Source: Bacteroidales bacterium (GTDB taxonomy: Bacteria > Bacteroidota > Bacteroidia > Bacteroidales > JAADJA01). Taken from it: a stretch of DNA of 64,000 nucleotides. Of the stretch, positions 37,040 through 47,304 are shown piece by piece (the stretch's first letter is position 1; each line of letters begins with the position of its first letter). The notes below the pieces were generated by a model. It made no database searches. It was not told where the DNA came from and saw only the letters and a program-made list of their open reading frames with translations. A program made the position numbers and the translations under genes. Where the stretch lies: NCBI GenBank assembly GCA_020052415.1, contig JAGVPB010000030.1, positions 19,112-83,111 on the forward strand, given 5' to 3'.

Positions 37040-37286
37040 GCGCTTTTAAACAGATAAGCAAACTAATCGTTTACTAAAAAACGATCAGTATTCTTCGTGC
37101 AAAGGTTATGAATGTTAAATGAAGAAATCCGGTTTAATCGCCCCGATTTATCAGTATCCGATTATAATTTTGGAGTATTGATTTATGTTCCGTGTCTTCC
37201 CGGATATGTATTTTGTGTTTCTTTTAAATTTATTCCTATTGCAAGCTAAAAGATTTAAAATTACTGTACTGACCCGATTCTTTTAT

Positions 37287-37294
37287 TATTTTTG
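37287..37294 (+). promoter_or_regulatory. -7 box TATTTTTG upstream of gamma-CA-like gene
   Basis: TAnnTTTG match. Confidence 0.45.
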
Positions 37295-37347
37295 AACCAA
37301 CTTCAAAATGAATCAATGAGAATATTGAAATTATAATCGGAATAATT

Positions 37348-37908
37348 ATGGCACTTATTAAATCAGTAAAAGGTGTTGTTCCAAAGTTTGGCCAGAACTG
37401 TTTCCTGGCTGAAAATGCCACTGTTACCGGTGATGTCGTGATCGGCGATGACTGCAGCATCTGGTTTAATGCTGTGATTCGGGGAGATGTTCATTTTATA
37501 CGAATTGGCAATAAAGTTAACATTCAGGATGGAGCCATCATTCATTGTACATACCAAAAAGCCCCTGTTACCATCGGCAATAATGTGTCTATAGCTCATA
37601 ATGCCATCATTCACGGATGTACCATACATGATAATGTCCTGATCGGGATGGGTGCAATTTTAATGGATGATGTTATTGTTGAAAGCAACTCCATCATTGC
37701 GGCAGGAGCTGTGGTTTCAAAAGGAACCATCATTGAATCGGGAAGTGTTTATGGAGGGATACCTGCAAAAAAAATCAGAATGGTGGGTATTGATCTGCTG
37801 CAAGGTGAAATTAACCGGATTGCCGATAATTATAATATGTATGCAAGTTGGTACGAGGGGCACGAAGAAGTAAAAAGTAAAGAGATAAAAGTAAAAAGTA
37901 AAAGATAA
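37348..37908 (+). CDS. Gamma carbonic anhydrase family protein (left-handed beta-helix hexapeptide repeats)
   Basis: GDVVIGDDCSIWFNAVIRGDVHFIRIGNKVNIQDGAIIHC. Confidence 0.95.
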   Translation: MALIKSVKGVVPKFGQNCFLAENATVTGDVVIGDDCSIWFNAVIRGDVHFIRIGNKVNIQDGAIIHCTYQKAPVTIGNNVSIAHNAIIHGCTIHDNVLIGMGAILMDDVIVESNSIIAAGAVVSKGTIIESGSVYGGIPAKKIRMVGIDLLQGEINRIADNYNMYASWYEGHEEVKSKEIKVKSKR

Positions 37909-37909
37909 A
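37868..37909. repeat. 6 x 7-bp array encoding the CDS C-terminus
   Basis: aagtaaa|aagtaaa|gagataa|aagtaaa|aagtaaa|agataaa. Confidence 0.92.
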
Positions 37910-37947
37910 ATTTTGGAGAAATTCAGGAATAATACAAGAGAACATCA

Positions 37948-39255
37948 ATGATCTTAATTTTTACAGATAAAATTACCAACCGGATAAAATTTATTTTTAA
38001 CCTTTATTTTGGTTTATTGTTAAGGGTTGACTTTAAAATTACCGTGAACAGGGAAGAATTTACATCTTATCAAGGAGTCAAATTCAGTTACAGCCGTCAA
38101 CCGATCTCAGATGAAATGTTTTTCCAGGCCTGCAATGTTTTGTTTGAGAGAGGCATTACGAACATTGATCTGGTATTTGGTGAATATGCAGGGTTGCCTG
38201 TTTTCTTTACCGTATTTCAGAAAGAATCGGCACTTCCATTCGATCCGTTTGCGGCTGGTTTTTACCTTGTTTCGAGATATGAAGAATATCTTCCGTACCG
38301 CAAGGATGAATATGGCCGGTTTAGTGCAAGCGAGAGTCTTGCCTACCAAAAAAACTTTCTTCACAAACCAGTAGTAAATATCTGGGCGCTGACTATCGGG
38401 AATTTGCTGAAAAGCAGATTTCCCGGATTTAATTTTCCAGGTACTTCTTATAAATTTATTCCAACCATTGACATAGATGCTGCATGGTCGTACAAGCAAA
38501 AGGGCTTTATGCGAACAATGGGAGGTTTGGCAGTATCGCTTATAAATCTGGATTTTCACGAAATCTCCAAACGGATTAAAGTACTCTCCGGAAGGAATAA
38601 AGATCCATTTGACACCTACGATTTTCAACTCGAAATGCAGAAGAAATATGATCTTCACCCGGTCTATTTTATTCTTTTCGCCGATTATGGATTAAACGAC
38701 AAAAACATACCTGTTCAGAACCGTGCATTTCAAACACTGATCAAATCATTGTCGGACTATGCAGAGTTGGGAATTCATCCATCTTATAATTCGAATTTTT
38801 CGGTCAAAAAGCTAAAAGAAGAAATCAGTCGGTTGTCGAAAGTGCTCAATCGCGAAATAACCAGCAGCAGGCAGCATTTTCTAAAACTACAATTGCCCTC
38901 CACATACCGAAACCTGATCAATCTCGACATTACGGATGATTATTCAATGGGATTTGCCGCTCAGCCGGGATTCAGGGCCGGAATTTGTTCTACCTTCAAT
39001 TTTTATGATCTTGACGCCGATGTCGAAACCAGCCTCAGAATTCATCCCTTTACTCTGATGGACGGCACTCTGCGTGATTATATGAACATTACTGCAGAAG
39101 ATGCCCTGACTCATATTGTTCCGCTTATCAGTGAAGTAAAAGCAGTAAACGGCATATTTATTTCTTTATGGCATAACGAATCGTTAAGCAATGCCGGGAG
39201 GTGGTCAGGATGGCATGCTGTCTATGAAAATATGCTGAAGGAAGCTTTGAAATAA
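37948..39255 (+). CDS. Polysaccharide deacetylase family protein
   Basis: KFIPTIDIDAAWSYK; LGIHPSYNS; ...FISLWHNESLSN. Confidence 0.8.
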   Translation: MILIFTDKITNRIKFIFNLYFGLLLRVDFKITVNREEFTSYQGVKFSYSRQPISDEMFFQACNVLFERGITNIDLVFGEYAGLPVFFTVFQKESALPFDPFAAGFYLVSRYEEYLPYRKDEYGRFSASESLAYQKNFLHKPVVNIWALTIGNLLKSRFPGFNFPGTSYKFIPTIDIDAAWSYKQKGFMRTMGGLAVSLINLDFHEISKRIKVLSGRNKDPFDTYDFQLEMQKKYDLHPVYFILFADYGLNDKNIPVQNRAFQTLIKSLSDYAELGIHPSYNSNFSVKKLKEEISRLSKVLNREITSSRQHFLKLQLPSTYRNLINLDITDDYSMGFAAQPGFRAGICSTFNFYDLDADVETSLRIHPFTLMDGTLRDYMNITAEDALTHIVPLISEVKAVNGIFISLWHNESLSNAGRWSGWHAVYENMLKEALK

Positions 39256-40208
39256 TGATTACCGGCATGATAAAGTACCTTTCCAATAATGAAATAGATA
39301 AAGCCAAATGGGATGCCTGTATCCAGGAAGCATTTAACGGAACCGAATACTCAAGCTCGTGGTATCTGGATATTGTTAGTGAAAACTGGGAAGCACTGGT
39401 TGAAGGGAATTATGACAGAATATTTGCCATAGTCCCGGGATATAAATGGGGGATAAATTACTTATATCAACCTGTATTCACCCAACAACTTGGGCTTATT
39501 TCGAAAAGCCATTTATCCGAAAATGTTGTCGGCCAATTTTTAAATTCCATACCCTCCAAATATAAGTTTGCAGAAATCAATCTGAATACATATAATAAGG
39601 TAAACCAGGGAGATTATCATGTTCACTACTGGCAAAATTTTGAACTTGACCTGATCAGGACCTATGAGCAACTTTATAAATCCTATTCTGAAAATCTTAA
39701 AAGAAATCTTAAAAAGACAGAAAAAGCGGGCCTTACACTTTCAAAGAATATTAAACCGGAAGATATTATTGCGTTGTTCAGGGAAAACCGTGGGAAAAAG
39801 ATGAAAACGCCTGGTGATGCAGATTATTTAAAGTTGAAAAGCTTGTCGTACAAGGGCATATATAAAGGTTTGATCACCACTTATGGGATTTATACAAAAA
39901 GGAATGAGCTATGCGCCGGGGCAATTATGCTTAAAAACAAAAATAAAATTGTGTTTCTGTTTTCAGGTTTGTCAGATGAAGGTAAGAAGACGGGAGCCAT
40001 GGTCAGGCTGCTCGATTCAGTAATTCAGGAATACGCTCAACAAAATATCACTCTTGATTTTGAGGGTTCAAATGATACTAACCTGGCAAGGTTCTATCAG
40101 AGCTTTGGTTCTTCCAAATGCACTTATCCTCATATTGTTATCAACCGGCTTCCACTTTTAACCAGGCTCGCAGTAAATTCAATAAAAAGAATTAAGAAAT
40201 ATTATTAG
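39255..40208 (+). CDS. GNAT/FemAB-like acyltransferase
   Basis: ITLDFEGSNDTNLARFYQSFGS; start overlaps preceding stop. Confidence 0.72.
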   Translation: MITGMIKYLSNNEIDKAKWDACIQEAFNGTEYSSSWYLDIVSENWEALVEGNYDRIFAIVPGYKWGINYLYQPVFTQQLGLISKSHLSENVVGQFLNSIPSKYKFAEINLNTYNKVNQGDYHVHYWQNFELDLIRTYEQLYKSYSENLKRNLKKTEKAGLTLSKNIKPEDIIALFRENRGKKMKTPGDADYLKLKSLSYKGIYKGLITTYGIYTKRNELCAGAIMLKNKNKIVFLFSGLSDEGKKTGAMVRLLDSVIQEYAQQNITLDFEGSNDTNLARFYQSFGSSKCTYPHIVINRLPLLTRLAVNSIKRIKKYY

Positions 40209-40267
40209 GCAATGTGCAACATATATCATCAACTATTTGACTCAGTCTTACACTTATTTAATTTATT

Positions 40268-40275
40268 TACTTTTG
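40268..40275 (+). promoter_or_regulatory. -7 box TACTTTTG upstream of upp
   Basis: TAnnTTTG match. Confidence 0.55.
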
Positions 40276-40317
40276 CACAAAAATAATTTCAGAACATTAA
40301 TCCTCTAAACCCTAATC

Positions 40318-40968
40318 ATGATAAAGAATCTGGGACAAAGCGACTCGATACTGAATCAATTTATTGCTGAAATCAGGGATAATGTGATTCAAAGCGACAG
40401 CATGCGCTTCAGGTATAACCTGGAAAGAATAAGTGAGATTTTTGCGTACGAAATAAGTAAAACACTTATTTATGAAAAGCGTGAAATTATTACGCCACTC
40501 GGAAGCGCCGAAGTACCCGTGCTTAAAGAATATCCGGTTATCATTCCGGTATTGCGTGCAGGTTTGCCAATGCATAAAGGATTCGTCAATTTTTTTGATA
40601 AATCCTCAAGTGCATTTATTTCAGCTTACCGTAAGGTAGAAAAGAATGAAAAATTTGTCATCAAGGTCGAATACGTTTCATCGCCTGATCTGACGGGCAA
40701 AATAGTAATACTTGCTGATCCGATGCTGGCAACCGGATCTTCCATTGTATCTGTGTATAAAGAATTGATTACACATGGTAAGCCTGAGCATTTTCATATT
40801 GCCTCCATCATTGCAAGTGTGGAGGGAGTTGATCTGATTAAAAAGAGCCTGCCGGATAAGGAGGTTACTTTGTGGGTTGGAGCCATTGATGATGAACTTA
40901 CCGCCAAAGCTTATATTGTACCGGGATTAGGTGATGCCGGCGATCTGGCTTTTGGTTATAAAATATGA
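40318..40968 (+). CDS. upp: Uracil phosphoribosyltransferase
   Basis: PVLRAGLPMHKGF, ILADPMLATGSSI, IVPGLGDAGDLAFGY. Confidence 0.95.
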   Translation: MIKNLGQSDSILNQFIAEIRDNVIQSDSMRFRYNLERISEIFAYEISKTLIYEKREIITPLGSAEVPVLKEYPVIIPVLRAGLPMHKGFVNFFDKSSSAFISAYRKVEKNEKFVIKVEYVSSPDLTGKIVILADPMLATGSSIVSVYKELITHGKPEHFHIASIIASVEGVDLIKKSLPDKEVTLWVGAIDDELTAKAYIVPGLGDAGDLAFGYKI

Positions 40969-41201
40969 TCTTCCTAAACCGAATAATTACAATTTCAAAA
41001 TTAAATTACATTTGATTGCAACCCATTATTCAATCCCAAGTGTCATAATAATGGTTTTTTAATTTATTCATCAAACATGCAGTACTCATCTGAAAAGTTG
41101 ATAAAAAGTCTTGCGGTTCTAAGATTTTCTTTACATTTATAAAACTTGTTTGAAAAAAAAACGTTATTAGTTGTTTACTTTAAATTGTTAATTTTTATTA
41201 A

Positions 41202-41705
41202 ATGAATTTTTTTATCGGAATTAAATTATTCAAACTTCTTCAGGTTTTATTTATAAGCGCCGTAAAGTTTTTATTTGCCCCATTTATATCTATCGGATAT
41301 GGATTCAATTATTTTCAAACCGTATTAATCACTGCTGTAGGAGGGATATTAGGTATTTTGTTTTTTTATTTCCTGAGCAGATGGATCATCCGTCAGTATT
41401 ATTTGTATAGCCCATTGGTATATTCATATTTTACGGGTGAAAAGATCGAAAAATCAATAGGAACCTTGCAAAAGGATAATTTATTAAAAAAGAAATTTAC
41501 GCGGAAAAATAAGCTGATCATCAACATCAGGAATAAATACGGATACATTGGGATCATCCTGTTAACACCTGTTTTGCTTTCTATCCCGATTGGTGCATTC
41601 CTTGCCCAGAAATATTATTCAAAAAAGAACAACACACTGATTTACCTCAGCATTTCAATTGTGTTATGGTCGTTCTTTATCTCTTCTGTTTTTTTCCTCT
41701 TCTGA
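41202..41705 (+). CDS. Hypothetical integral membrane protein
   Basis: Several TM segments; YGYIGIILLTPVLLSIPIGAFLAQKYY. Confidence 0.65.
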   Translation: MNFFIGIKLFKLLQVLFISAVKFLFAPFISIGYGFNYFQTVLITAVGGILGILFFYFLSRWIIRQYYLYSPLVYSYFTGEKIEKSIGTLQKDNLLKKKFTRKNKLIINIRNKYGYIGIILLTPVLLSIPIGAFLAQKYYSKKNNTLIYLSISIVLWSFFISSVFFLF

Positions 41706-41754
41706 TAATTCTTTTCCGGCACATTAAAGTTTTAAATTTCGGAATTAATTAACG

Positions 41755-41762
41755 TATCTTTG
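41755..41762 (+). promoter_or_regulatory. -7 box TATCTTTG
   Basis: TAnnTTTG match 21 bp upstream of ATG. Confidence 0.5.
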
Positions 41763-41782
41763 TTTTTATAAATATATAAGGT

Positions 41783-43024
41783 ATGACCGGTCTTATTTAT
41801 GAAAATATAAGGATCTCTATTGAGTCAATTAAATCGCATCTTGTCAGGACAATTCTTACCGTTCTTATCATAGCTTTTGGAATTATGGCACTTGTAGGAA
41901 TTTTAACTTCGATAGATGCGATTGAATATTTCCTTACCCAAAATTTCACGATGATGGGAGCCAATACCTTTACAATTAAGAACCGGTCAATGCAAATTCA
42001 TATCGGCAACGAAGTTCACCGTGAAAGATATTATGAACCTATTTCATTTGATGAAGCTGTTTCATTCAAGGAAAATTTCGATTTTCCTGCGTTGGTATCG
42101 GTTCATACTTACGCCGGTCATGTTGCCACACTTAAATACAAATCAGAAAAAACCAATCCTAATGTTGCAGTTGTTGGAACCGACGAAAATTATTTATCTA
42201 CTTCGGGCAATGAGCTCTCAGAAGGAAGGAACTTCACTCCCAACGAAGTCTATTATGGCGATCATGTTACCATTATTGGAAGTGAATTAAAAACAAAACT
42301 TTTTGTAAAAAATGAAAATCCTGTCGGTGAAATCATTTCGATTGGGCCTGGCAAATACCGGGTCATAGGAATTTTGGCTGAAAAAGGATCGAGCCTGGGA
42401 TTTTCAGGTGATAAGAATTGTTTCGTCCCGCTCACCAATGTCAGGCAGTATTTTTCTGCCTCCGATCGTTCCTACACTATTAGTGTGATGGCACAACAGC
42501 CGGAACTTATGGATGCGGCGATAGGTGAAGCCACCGGGACATTCAGAATTATCAGGGGAACACCCATCGGTGAGGATAATGATTTTGAAATTACCAAGAG
42601 CGATAAACTGGTATCCATGTTTATCGAAAACCTTAAGTATATCAGGTATTCTGCGATCTTTATCGGAGCTATTACCCTACTTGGTGCCGCCATCGGCCTC
42701 ATGAATATTATGCTGGTTTCCGTTACCGAACGCACAAGGGAAATCGGGATAAGGAAAGCTACGGGTGCGACTAAAAGGACTATTAAAAATCAATTTCTTG
42801 CCGAAGCTATCGTGATTGCACAAATTGGAGGAATTTTAGGAATTATTTTTGGAGTAGGTATCGGAAATATGCTTGCAATGATCATAGGCAGTAAATTCAT
42901 CATTCCATGGATCTGGATTCTTGTCGGGGTAGCTCTATGTTTCCTGGTTTCTATAGTATCGGGTTATCTTCCGGCGACGAAAGCCGCTCGTCTCGATCCT
43001 ATCGAATCGCTCAGGTACGAATAG
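41783..43024 (+). CDS. ABC transporter permease, MacB/FtsX family
   Basis: [63 protein letters not shown]. Confidence 0.93.
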   Translation: MTGLIYENIRISIESIKSHLVRTILTVLIIAFGIMALVGILTSIDAIEYFLTQNFTMMGANTFTIKNRSMQIHIGNEVHRERYYEPISFDEAVSFKENFDFPALVSVHTYAGHVATLKYKSEKTNPNVAVVGTDENYLSTSGNELSEGRNFTPNEVYYGDHVTIIGSELKTKLFVKNENPVGEIISIGPGKYRVIGILAEKGSSLGFSGDKNCFVPLTNVRQYFSASDRSYTISVMAQQPELMDAAIGEATGTFRIIRGTPIGEDNDFEITKSDKLVSMFIENLKYIRYSAIFIGAITLLGAAIGLMNIMLVSVTERTREIGIRKATGATKRTIKNQFLAEAIVIAQIGGILGIIFGVGIGNMLAMIIGSKFIIPWIWILVGVALCFLVSIVSGYLPATKAARLDPIESLRYE

Positions 43025-44297
43025 ATTGAGGCTTTTCATCCGGTTGTTTTGATTTTCTCACCAAATATACAGGGCTTAGCAATATCATCAATCCGGAAAT
43101 CAGCATGATCGCATATCCCAGTCCAAACCGGTCGGCAAAATAACCGATCAGAGGTGCTAAAACAGCAGCAAATAAAGCATGTGCCTGCGATTCCGAAGAT
43201 AATACTGTGGCCATGATCCGGTGGTCAATATTTTCCGAAACATAAGCAATTCCAATGGGTTTTCTAAGATTTTCAATGATAAAAATACCGGTATAAAAAA
43301 TAACAGACCAAATAAGGAGGTCGTATTCATAAAAAAATCCACTTGTTAATCCAATTACAAGTCCAGTAACCAGGGTTAGGTTTAAAGGGATGTTCAAATG
43401 TTTATACCTGCTGGCAAAATTTCCGGCATTTCTGGATGACCAGGATGTCAAAAAGAAAATAATGAAATATACCCCTCCTATGATTAAGGCTGATCTCTGA
43501 TCGTCCTTATAGGATAGGAAAAAAGGCAAGGAAAGTGCCAGCGTTTGTAACACAGGTTGAAGGTAATCTTTTACAGCGCTGTAATAACCGGTATAAGAAG
43601 AAAGATTAACCAGCGATTTGAGAATCCTTATATTAATAATGGTATAGAAGAAATCGTGAAAAACTTTTTTGAAATTACTAAAAAAACGGCTTTTATCAAA
43701 GTTGGCTACTTCGCCGTCAAGTGCTTTGGGATATGAAGAAACCAATAACAGGTCAAGGAAATAAGGTACGGCCGAATACAGATATATCGTCCGAAAATCG
43801 CCCGAATAAAAGATCAGACCTGCCGCAATCAATGCAGAAACCGCCGATCCCATTTGCGACCATGAGCGTGTATGCCCGTAATAATAAACCTTCTGATCAA
43901 TCCACCCCTTTATTTTCAGATAATCGAAAATCATTGCCTTGTGAGTTCCCGTCCTGAATGCATCACCAAAAGAATAAATGATCATGGCAATTACAAATCC
44001 TGAATAAACATAAGAAAAATAGAAAATCAGAAAGCTTAAAATATAAAAGGAAAAGGAAAAAATCATTGTTTTCCTTCTCCCAAGAGAGTCGGAAAATATA
44101 CCGGCAGGTATTTCAAGAAGATTTCGCGTGATTTCGCGCACACTATATAAGATTCCTATTTCAAGGAAAGTCAGATGGTTCGAAAGGAAAAAAAGAATCT
44201 GGAAAGCTTCGAAAAACTCCAGGTTCTTTAAAAACCCATATAAACAAAACTTAAAGTACTGGAGGTCCTTATTGAAGTTTTGCCGGCTGATCTTCAT
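43011..44297 (-). CDS. MFS transporter
   Basis: 12-TM-like; [21 protein letters not shown]. Confidence 0.85.
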   Translation of the reverse strand: MKISRQNFNKDLQYFKFCLYGFLKNLEFFEAFQILFFLSNHLTFLEIGILYSVREITRNLLEIPAGIFSDSLGRRKTMIFSFSFYILSFLIFYFSYVYSGFVIAMIIYSFGDAFRTGTHKAMIFDYLKIKGWIDQKVYYYGHTRSWSQMGSAVSALIAAGLIFYSGDFRTIYLYSAVPYFLDLLLVSSYPKALDGEVANFDKSRFFSNFKKVFHDFFYTIINIRILKSLVNLSSYTGYYSAVKDYLQPVLQTLALSLPFFLSYKDDQRSALIIGGVYFIIFFLTSWSSRNAGNFASRYKHLNIPLNLTLVTGLVIGLTSGFFYEYDLLIWSVIFYTGIFIIENLRKPIGIAYVSENIDHRIMATVLSSESQAHALFAAVLAPLIGYFADRFGLGYAIMLISGLMILLSPVYLVRKSKQPDEKPQSIRT

Positions 44298-44393
44298 AGA
44301 CGAAAATTAAACCAGCCAAAATTATAAATAACAGACCTTCAAACTATAAAAATTTAAAGGTCTGTATTGGTTCTTACAAATTCCTGCGAGTTT

Positions 44394-44918
44394 TTAGTCC
44401 CTGCAGAATTTGTCAATCATCTCCGGGAATTTGCTTTTAATTAATTCCTTTAACCGGGCTATATCTTTCAGATTAAACTCACCGGAGGTTGATAAAAATA
44501 ATGTACGATTTTCCTCCGCCATCATAACTACAAAGCCTGAAATCACAGGGCCTTTCCGTTTAACCAACATTTCCACGTTATTCCCGCTGCTTTTCACTAT
44601 TGCAAGGGCCTCATAACTCTGTGATTTAATTCTATCAGAAAACAAATTATAAATTTCTGAAACATTATAATCTGTTGTGGAATCTTGTTTAAACGAAATG
44701 AATTTAACTTCCAGATCATTGGATGAATTTTCTGAACTACAGGATAACATATTGGTTTCCATTTCCGCATAACGGAATCCCGGTTTGTCACCATATTTAT
44801 TGAGCAATTTATCAAGCGGATCAGACTGTGCCGTAAGAAATCCCGGTAAAATAAACATCGAAAGCAGGCAAATCAATTTCATTGATTTCATATTTATCGC
44901 TAATAAATTATTTTCCAT
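44394..44918 (-). CDS. DUF4252-like protein (copy 3)
   Basis: Signal peptide; DPLDKLLNKYGDKPGFRYAEM; paralogous to next two. Confidence 0.75.
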   Translation of the reverse strand: MENNLLAINMKSMKLICLLSMFILPGFLTAQSDPLDKLLNKYGDKPGFRYAEMETNMLSCSSENSSNDLEVKFISFKQDSTTDYNVSEIYNLFSDRIKSQSYEALAIVKSSGNNVEMLVKRKGPVISGFVVMMAEENRTLFLSTSGEFNLKDIARLKELIKSKFPEMIDKFCRD

Positions 44919-45450
44919 GTTTCATCATGCCGAGGTGACTTATGCCGCTAAGGTTCATTGATTTTCCGAGCTTAGCGATGTGATTCAAGTCAATATTGCC
45001 TTTTAGATAAAGGAGAACTGCTTCGTCAGGCCCGTCAACCACCATCAGCATTTCGCTGACGACCTGCTGGTTATTTTTGGCATAAAAATTCACATTCGCA
45101 TCTTTATCCTTTACCACCATCAGTTCCTTGAATTCACTGAACGGAATGGAGTTCTTTACATCAGCCCCGAATCTTTCCCTGGTTTCTTTGCTTCCATTTT
45201 CTGTGGAATAAGCGATTAATTTTAATGATTCAAGTCCGCTGACTGCCTTCTGGAAATCATCAAATTCAGGGTCATCGGCGTCAATTTCTGAAAATAATTC
45301 AAACAAACCTTTCGTAATTTCAACAGATGTAAATCCTTCCTGATCGCTATACTTTGTAAAAAAATTATCTACTTTATTTTCCTGTGCATTCATGATGAAT
45401 GGGAGGATCAATAATAGCAGGATCATTGAGTTCAATATTAATGTTTTCAT
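44908..45450 (-). CDS. DUF4252 domain-containing protein (copy 2)
   Basis: VDNFFTKYSDQEGFTSVEITKGLFELFSEID. Confidence 0.8.
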   Translation of the reverse strand: MKTLILNSMILLLLILPFIMNAQENKVDNFFTKYSDQEGFTSVEITKGLFELFSEIDADDPEFDDFQKAVSGLESLKLIAYSTENGSKETRERFGADVKNSIPFSEFKELMVVKDKDANVNFYAKNNQQVVSEMLMVVDGPDEAVLLYLKGNIDLNHIAKLGKSMNLSGISHLGMMKHGK

Positions 45451-45510
45451 TTTTTAAAAAATTAAAGTTTAAAACAAATAATTAAAGCGATTCCTTTGCT
45501 TTTTCAATCC

Positions 45511-46053
45511 CTATTTTTCTTTCTGTTCTTCAATATTTTCAAGATTTTCCAGTCCTTCTATCTGCATGGCTTTTGATAATTTGGAAATGGATTTAAGGTC
45601 AATTTCTCCCTGGATGCTGATCATCGCATTTTCTTCTGCACCGCCAACAATCATGAGCAATTCCTTAATAATTTTACCTTCTTTCATAATCATAAACTTC
45701 ACATCCTGATCCTTTTTCTTTACTACCATGAGGTCCTCATATTTTCCCTTTGGAAAATTTTTTGATATTTCATCATAAAAATTAACTGTTTTGACTACAG
45801 TCCCTGAATCCTGGTCGGCAGAAATGATTTTTATGCACTTCAGGTTTTTAACCAGTTCGAGAAAACCGCTTTCATCTTCTTCGGATTCAATATCCGCAAA
45901 AAGGCTGAACATATTCTGAGTAATATAAACGGACGTAAATCCATCCATTTCAGAATATTTATCAAACAAGGCATCTGCCGGGCTCTGAGAAAAGCTTAAC
46001 ACCGGTACGAACATTAATGTGACAATCGCAATTTTTAAATTCATGTTTTTCAT
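45511..46053 (-). CDS. DUF4252 domain-containing protein (copy 1)
   Basis: ADALFDKYSEMDGFTSVYITQNMFSLFADIE. Confidence 0.82.
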   Translation of the reverse strand: MKNMNLKIAIVTLMFVPVLSFSQSPADALFDKYSEMDGFTSVYITQNMFSLFADIESEEDESGFLELVKNLKCIKIISADQDSGTVVKTVNFYDEISKNFPKGKYEDLMVVKKKDQDVKFMIMKEGKIIKELLMIVGGAEENAMISIQGEIDLKSISKLSKAMQIEGLENLENIEEQKEK

Positions 46054-46057
46054 ATTA

Positions 46058-46624
46058 TTAATTTTTTGTTGTTAATATTTCTTTTGTTTTATCCAATATG
46101 GATATCTTTTTCATATTATTCATTCCGGCTTCAAAGGCTGATAAATTATTCAGTTCAGTGAGCCCGTTATTAAATTCCGAAACCCTGTTCAGTTCGGTCA
46201 ATCCTGCATTCATTGTTGCAGAAACCTTAAGCAGTACTTTTCTGGTTTCAGCATAAGCCAGTTGAGGATCGTCGTATGTGTCGCTGATTGAGGAAAAGTT
46301 AATTCCAAACCTGAAATAAATTCCAAGAAGAATGATTATGCCGGCAGCCAGGGTGGTCAGAACATAAATATTTTTTTTCCTGATCCTGGATATTGGAATT
46401 ATTTTTTGATCTCCAATTAATGATAAAATTTTATCGTCAAAATCATTTGAAGTAAACCGCTCATCCGTTAAAGTATAATAACCTGAAAATATTTCTTTAT
46501 AATCCTGCAAATGTGCTGGAACAACCTCATTCCTAAAGAAAATCTTCAGTTGATTTTCTTCTTCGAGCGTGGTTTCCGCCCTTTCATATTTTCCAATCAG
46601 CTCCTCAATTCTTTGCAAATTCAT
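46058..46624 (-). CDS. Putative membrane anti-sigma factor
   Basis: Overlaps ECF sigma gene; single TM (VLTTLAAGIIILLGIYF). Confidence 0.72.
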   Translation of the reverse strand: MNLQRIEELIGKYERAETTLEEENQLKIFFRNEVVPAHLQDYKEIFSGYYTLTDERFTSNDFDDKILSLIGDQKIIPISRIRKKNIYVLTTLAAGIIILLGIYFRFGINFSSISDTYDDPQLAYAETRKVLLKVSATMNAGLTELNRVSEFNNGLTELNNLSAFEAGMNNMKKISILDKTKEILTTKN

Positions 46625-47120
46625 AATTGTATGTATTTTGAAGTATTTCTTTAATCCGTTTTCTTGCCCTTGACAGGTTTACCCTGATTGTGTTCAGGTT
46701 TATATTCATTATTTCTTCAATTTCTTCAAATTCAAATCCTTCGATGTCTCTTAAATGAATAATCATTCTCTGCTGTTCGGGTAATGAATTCATGATCATT
46801 TGTATCCTGTTATAGGTATCTGTCAATTCCAGCTTTTTGTATGGAGTTGCGTGTGACACCTGTTGATGAACAATTGTCAGTTCTTCTGTTTTATAATCTT
46901 TTGATTTCATTCTGTCGAGACAAAGATTCTTTGTTATTGTCATGGCAAATGCTTCAACGCTTTTATATTCCGCCAGACTTTCGCGCCTTACCCACAACCT
47001 CAGGAAAACCTCCTGCACAATGTCCTCGGCATCAGGCATGTTTTTCATTAACCTTTTAGCAAATCTGAACAGCTTGTGCTTAAGCGGAAGAACTTCTATT
47101 TTAAACGTTTCAACTGTCAT
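46605..47120 (-). CDS. ECF RNA polymerase sigma-70 factor
   Basis: MPDAEDIVQEVFLRLW; sigma4 LPEQQRMIIHLRDIEGFEFEEIEEIMNINLNTIRVNLSRARKRIKE. Confidence 0.94.
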   Translation of the reverse strand: MTVETFKIEVLPLKHKLFRFAKRLMKNMPDAEDIVQEVFLRLWVRRESLAEYKSVEAFAMTITKNLCLDRMKSKDYKTEELTIVHQQVSHATPYKKLELTDTYNRIQMIMNSLPEQQRMIIHLRDIEGFEFEEIEEIMNINLNTIRVNLSRARKRIKEILQNTYNYEFAKN

Positions 47121-47240
47121 GTAGTGAGGAGACGATGAATCGGATTATTTATTACGGCAATTTTATAAAAATCTTTTTCAATGATTCAAAACACTGATTT
47201 ACTTTTATTAAACAAAATTTTGAAAACTTGCATTTTTAAT

Positions 47241-47248
47241 TATTTTTG
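47241..47248 (+). promoter_or_regulatory. -7 box TATTTTTG
   Basis: TAnnTTTG match. Confidence 0.5.
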
Positions 47249-47304
47249 TAAACTCTATTCTCGGTTCGTAAATTTAAGCAATTAATAATTTAAACTATTG
47301 ATTT

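Noticed and set aside
37060-37340. tRNA or small RNA in intergenic AT-rich DNA
   Set aside because: No cloverleaf or conserved T-loop (GGTTCGAATCC-like) seen here or in other intergenic gaps.
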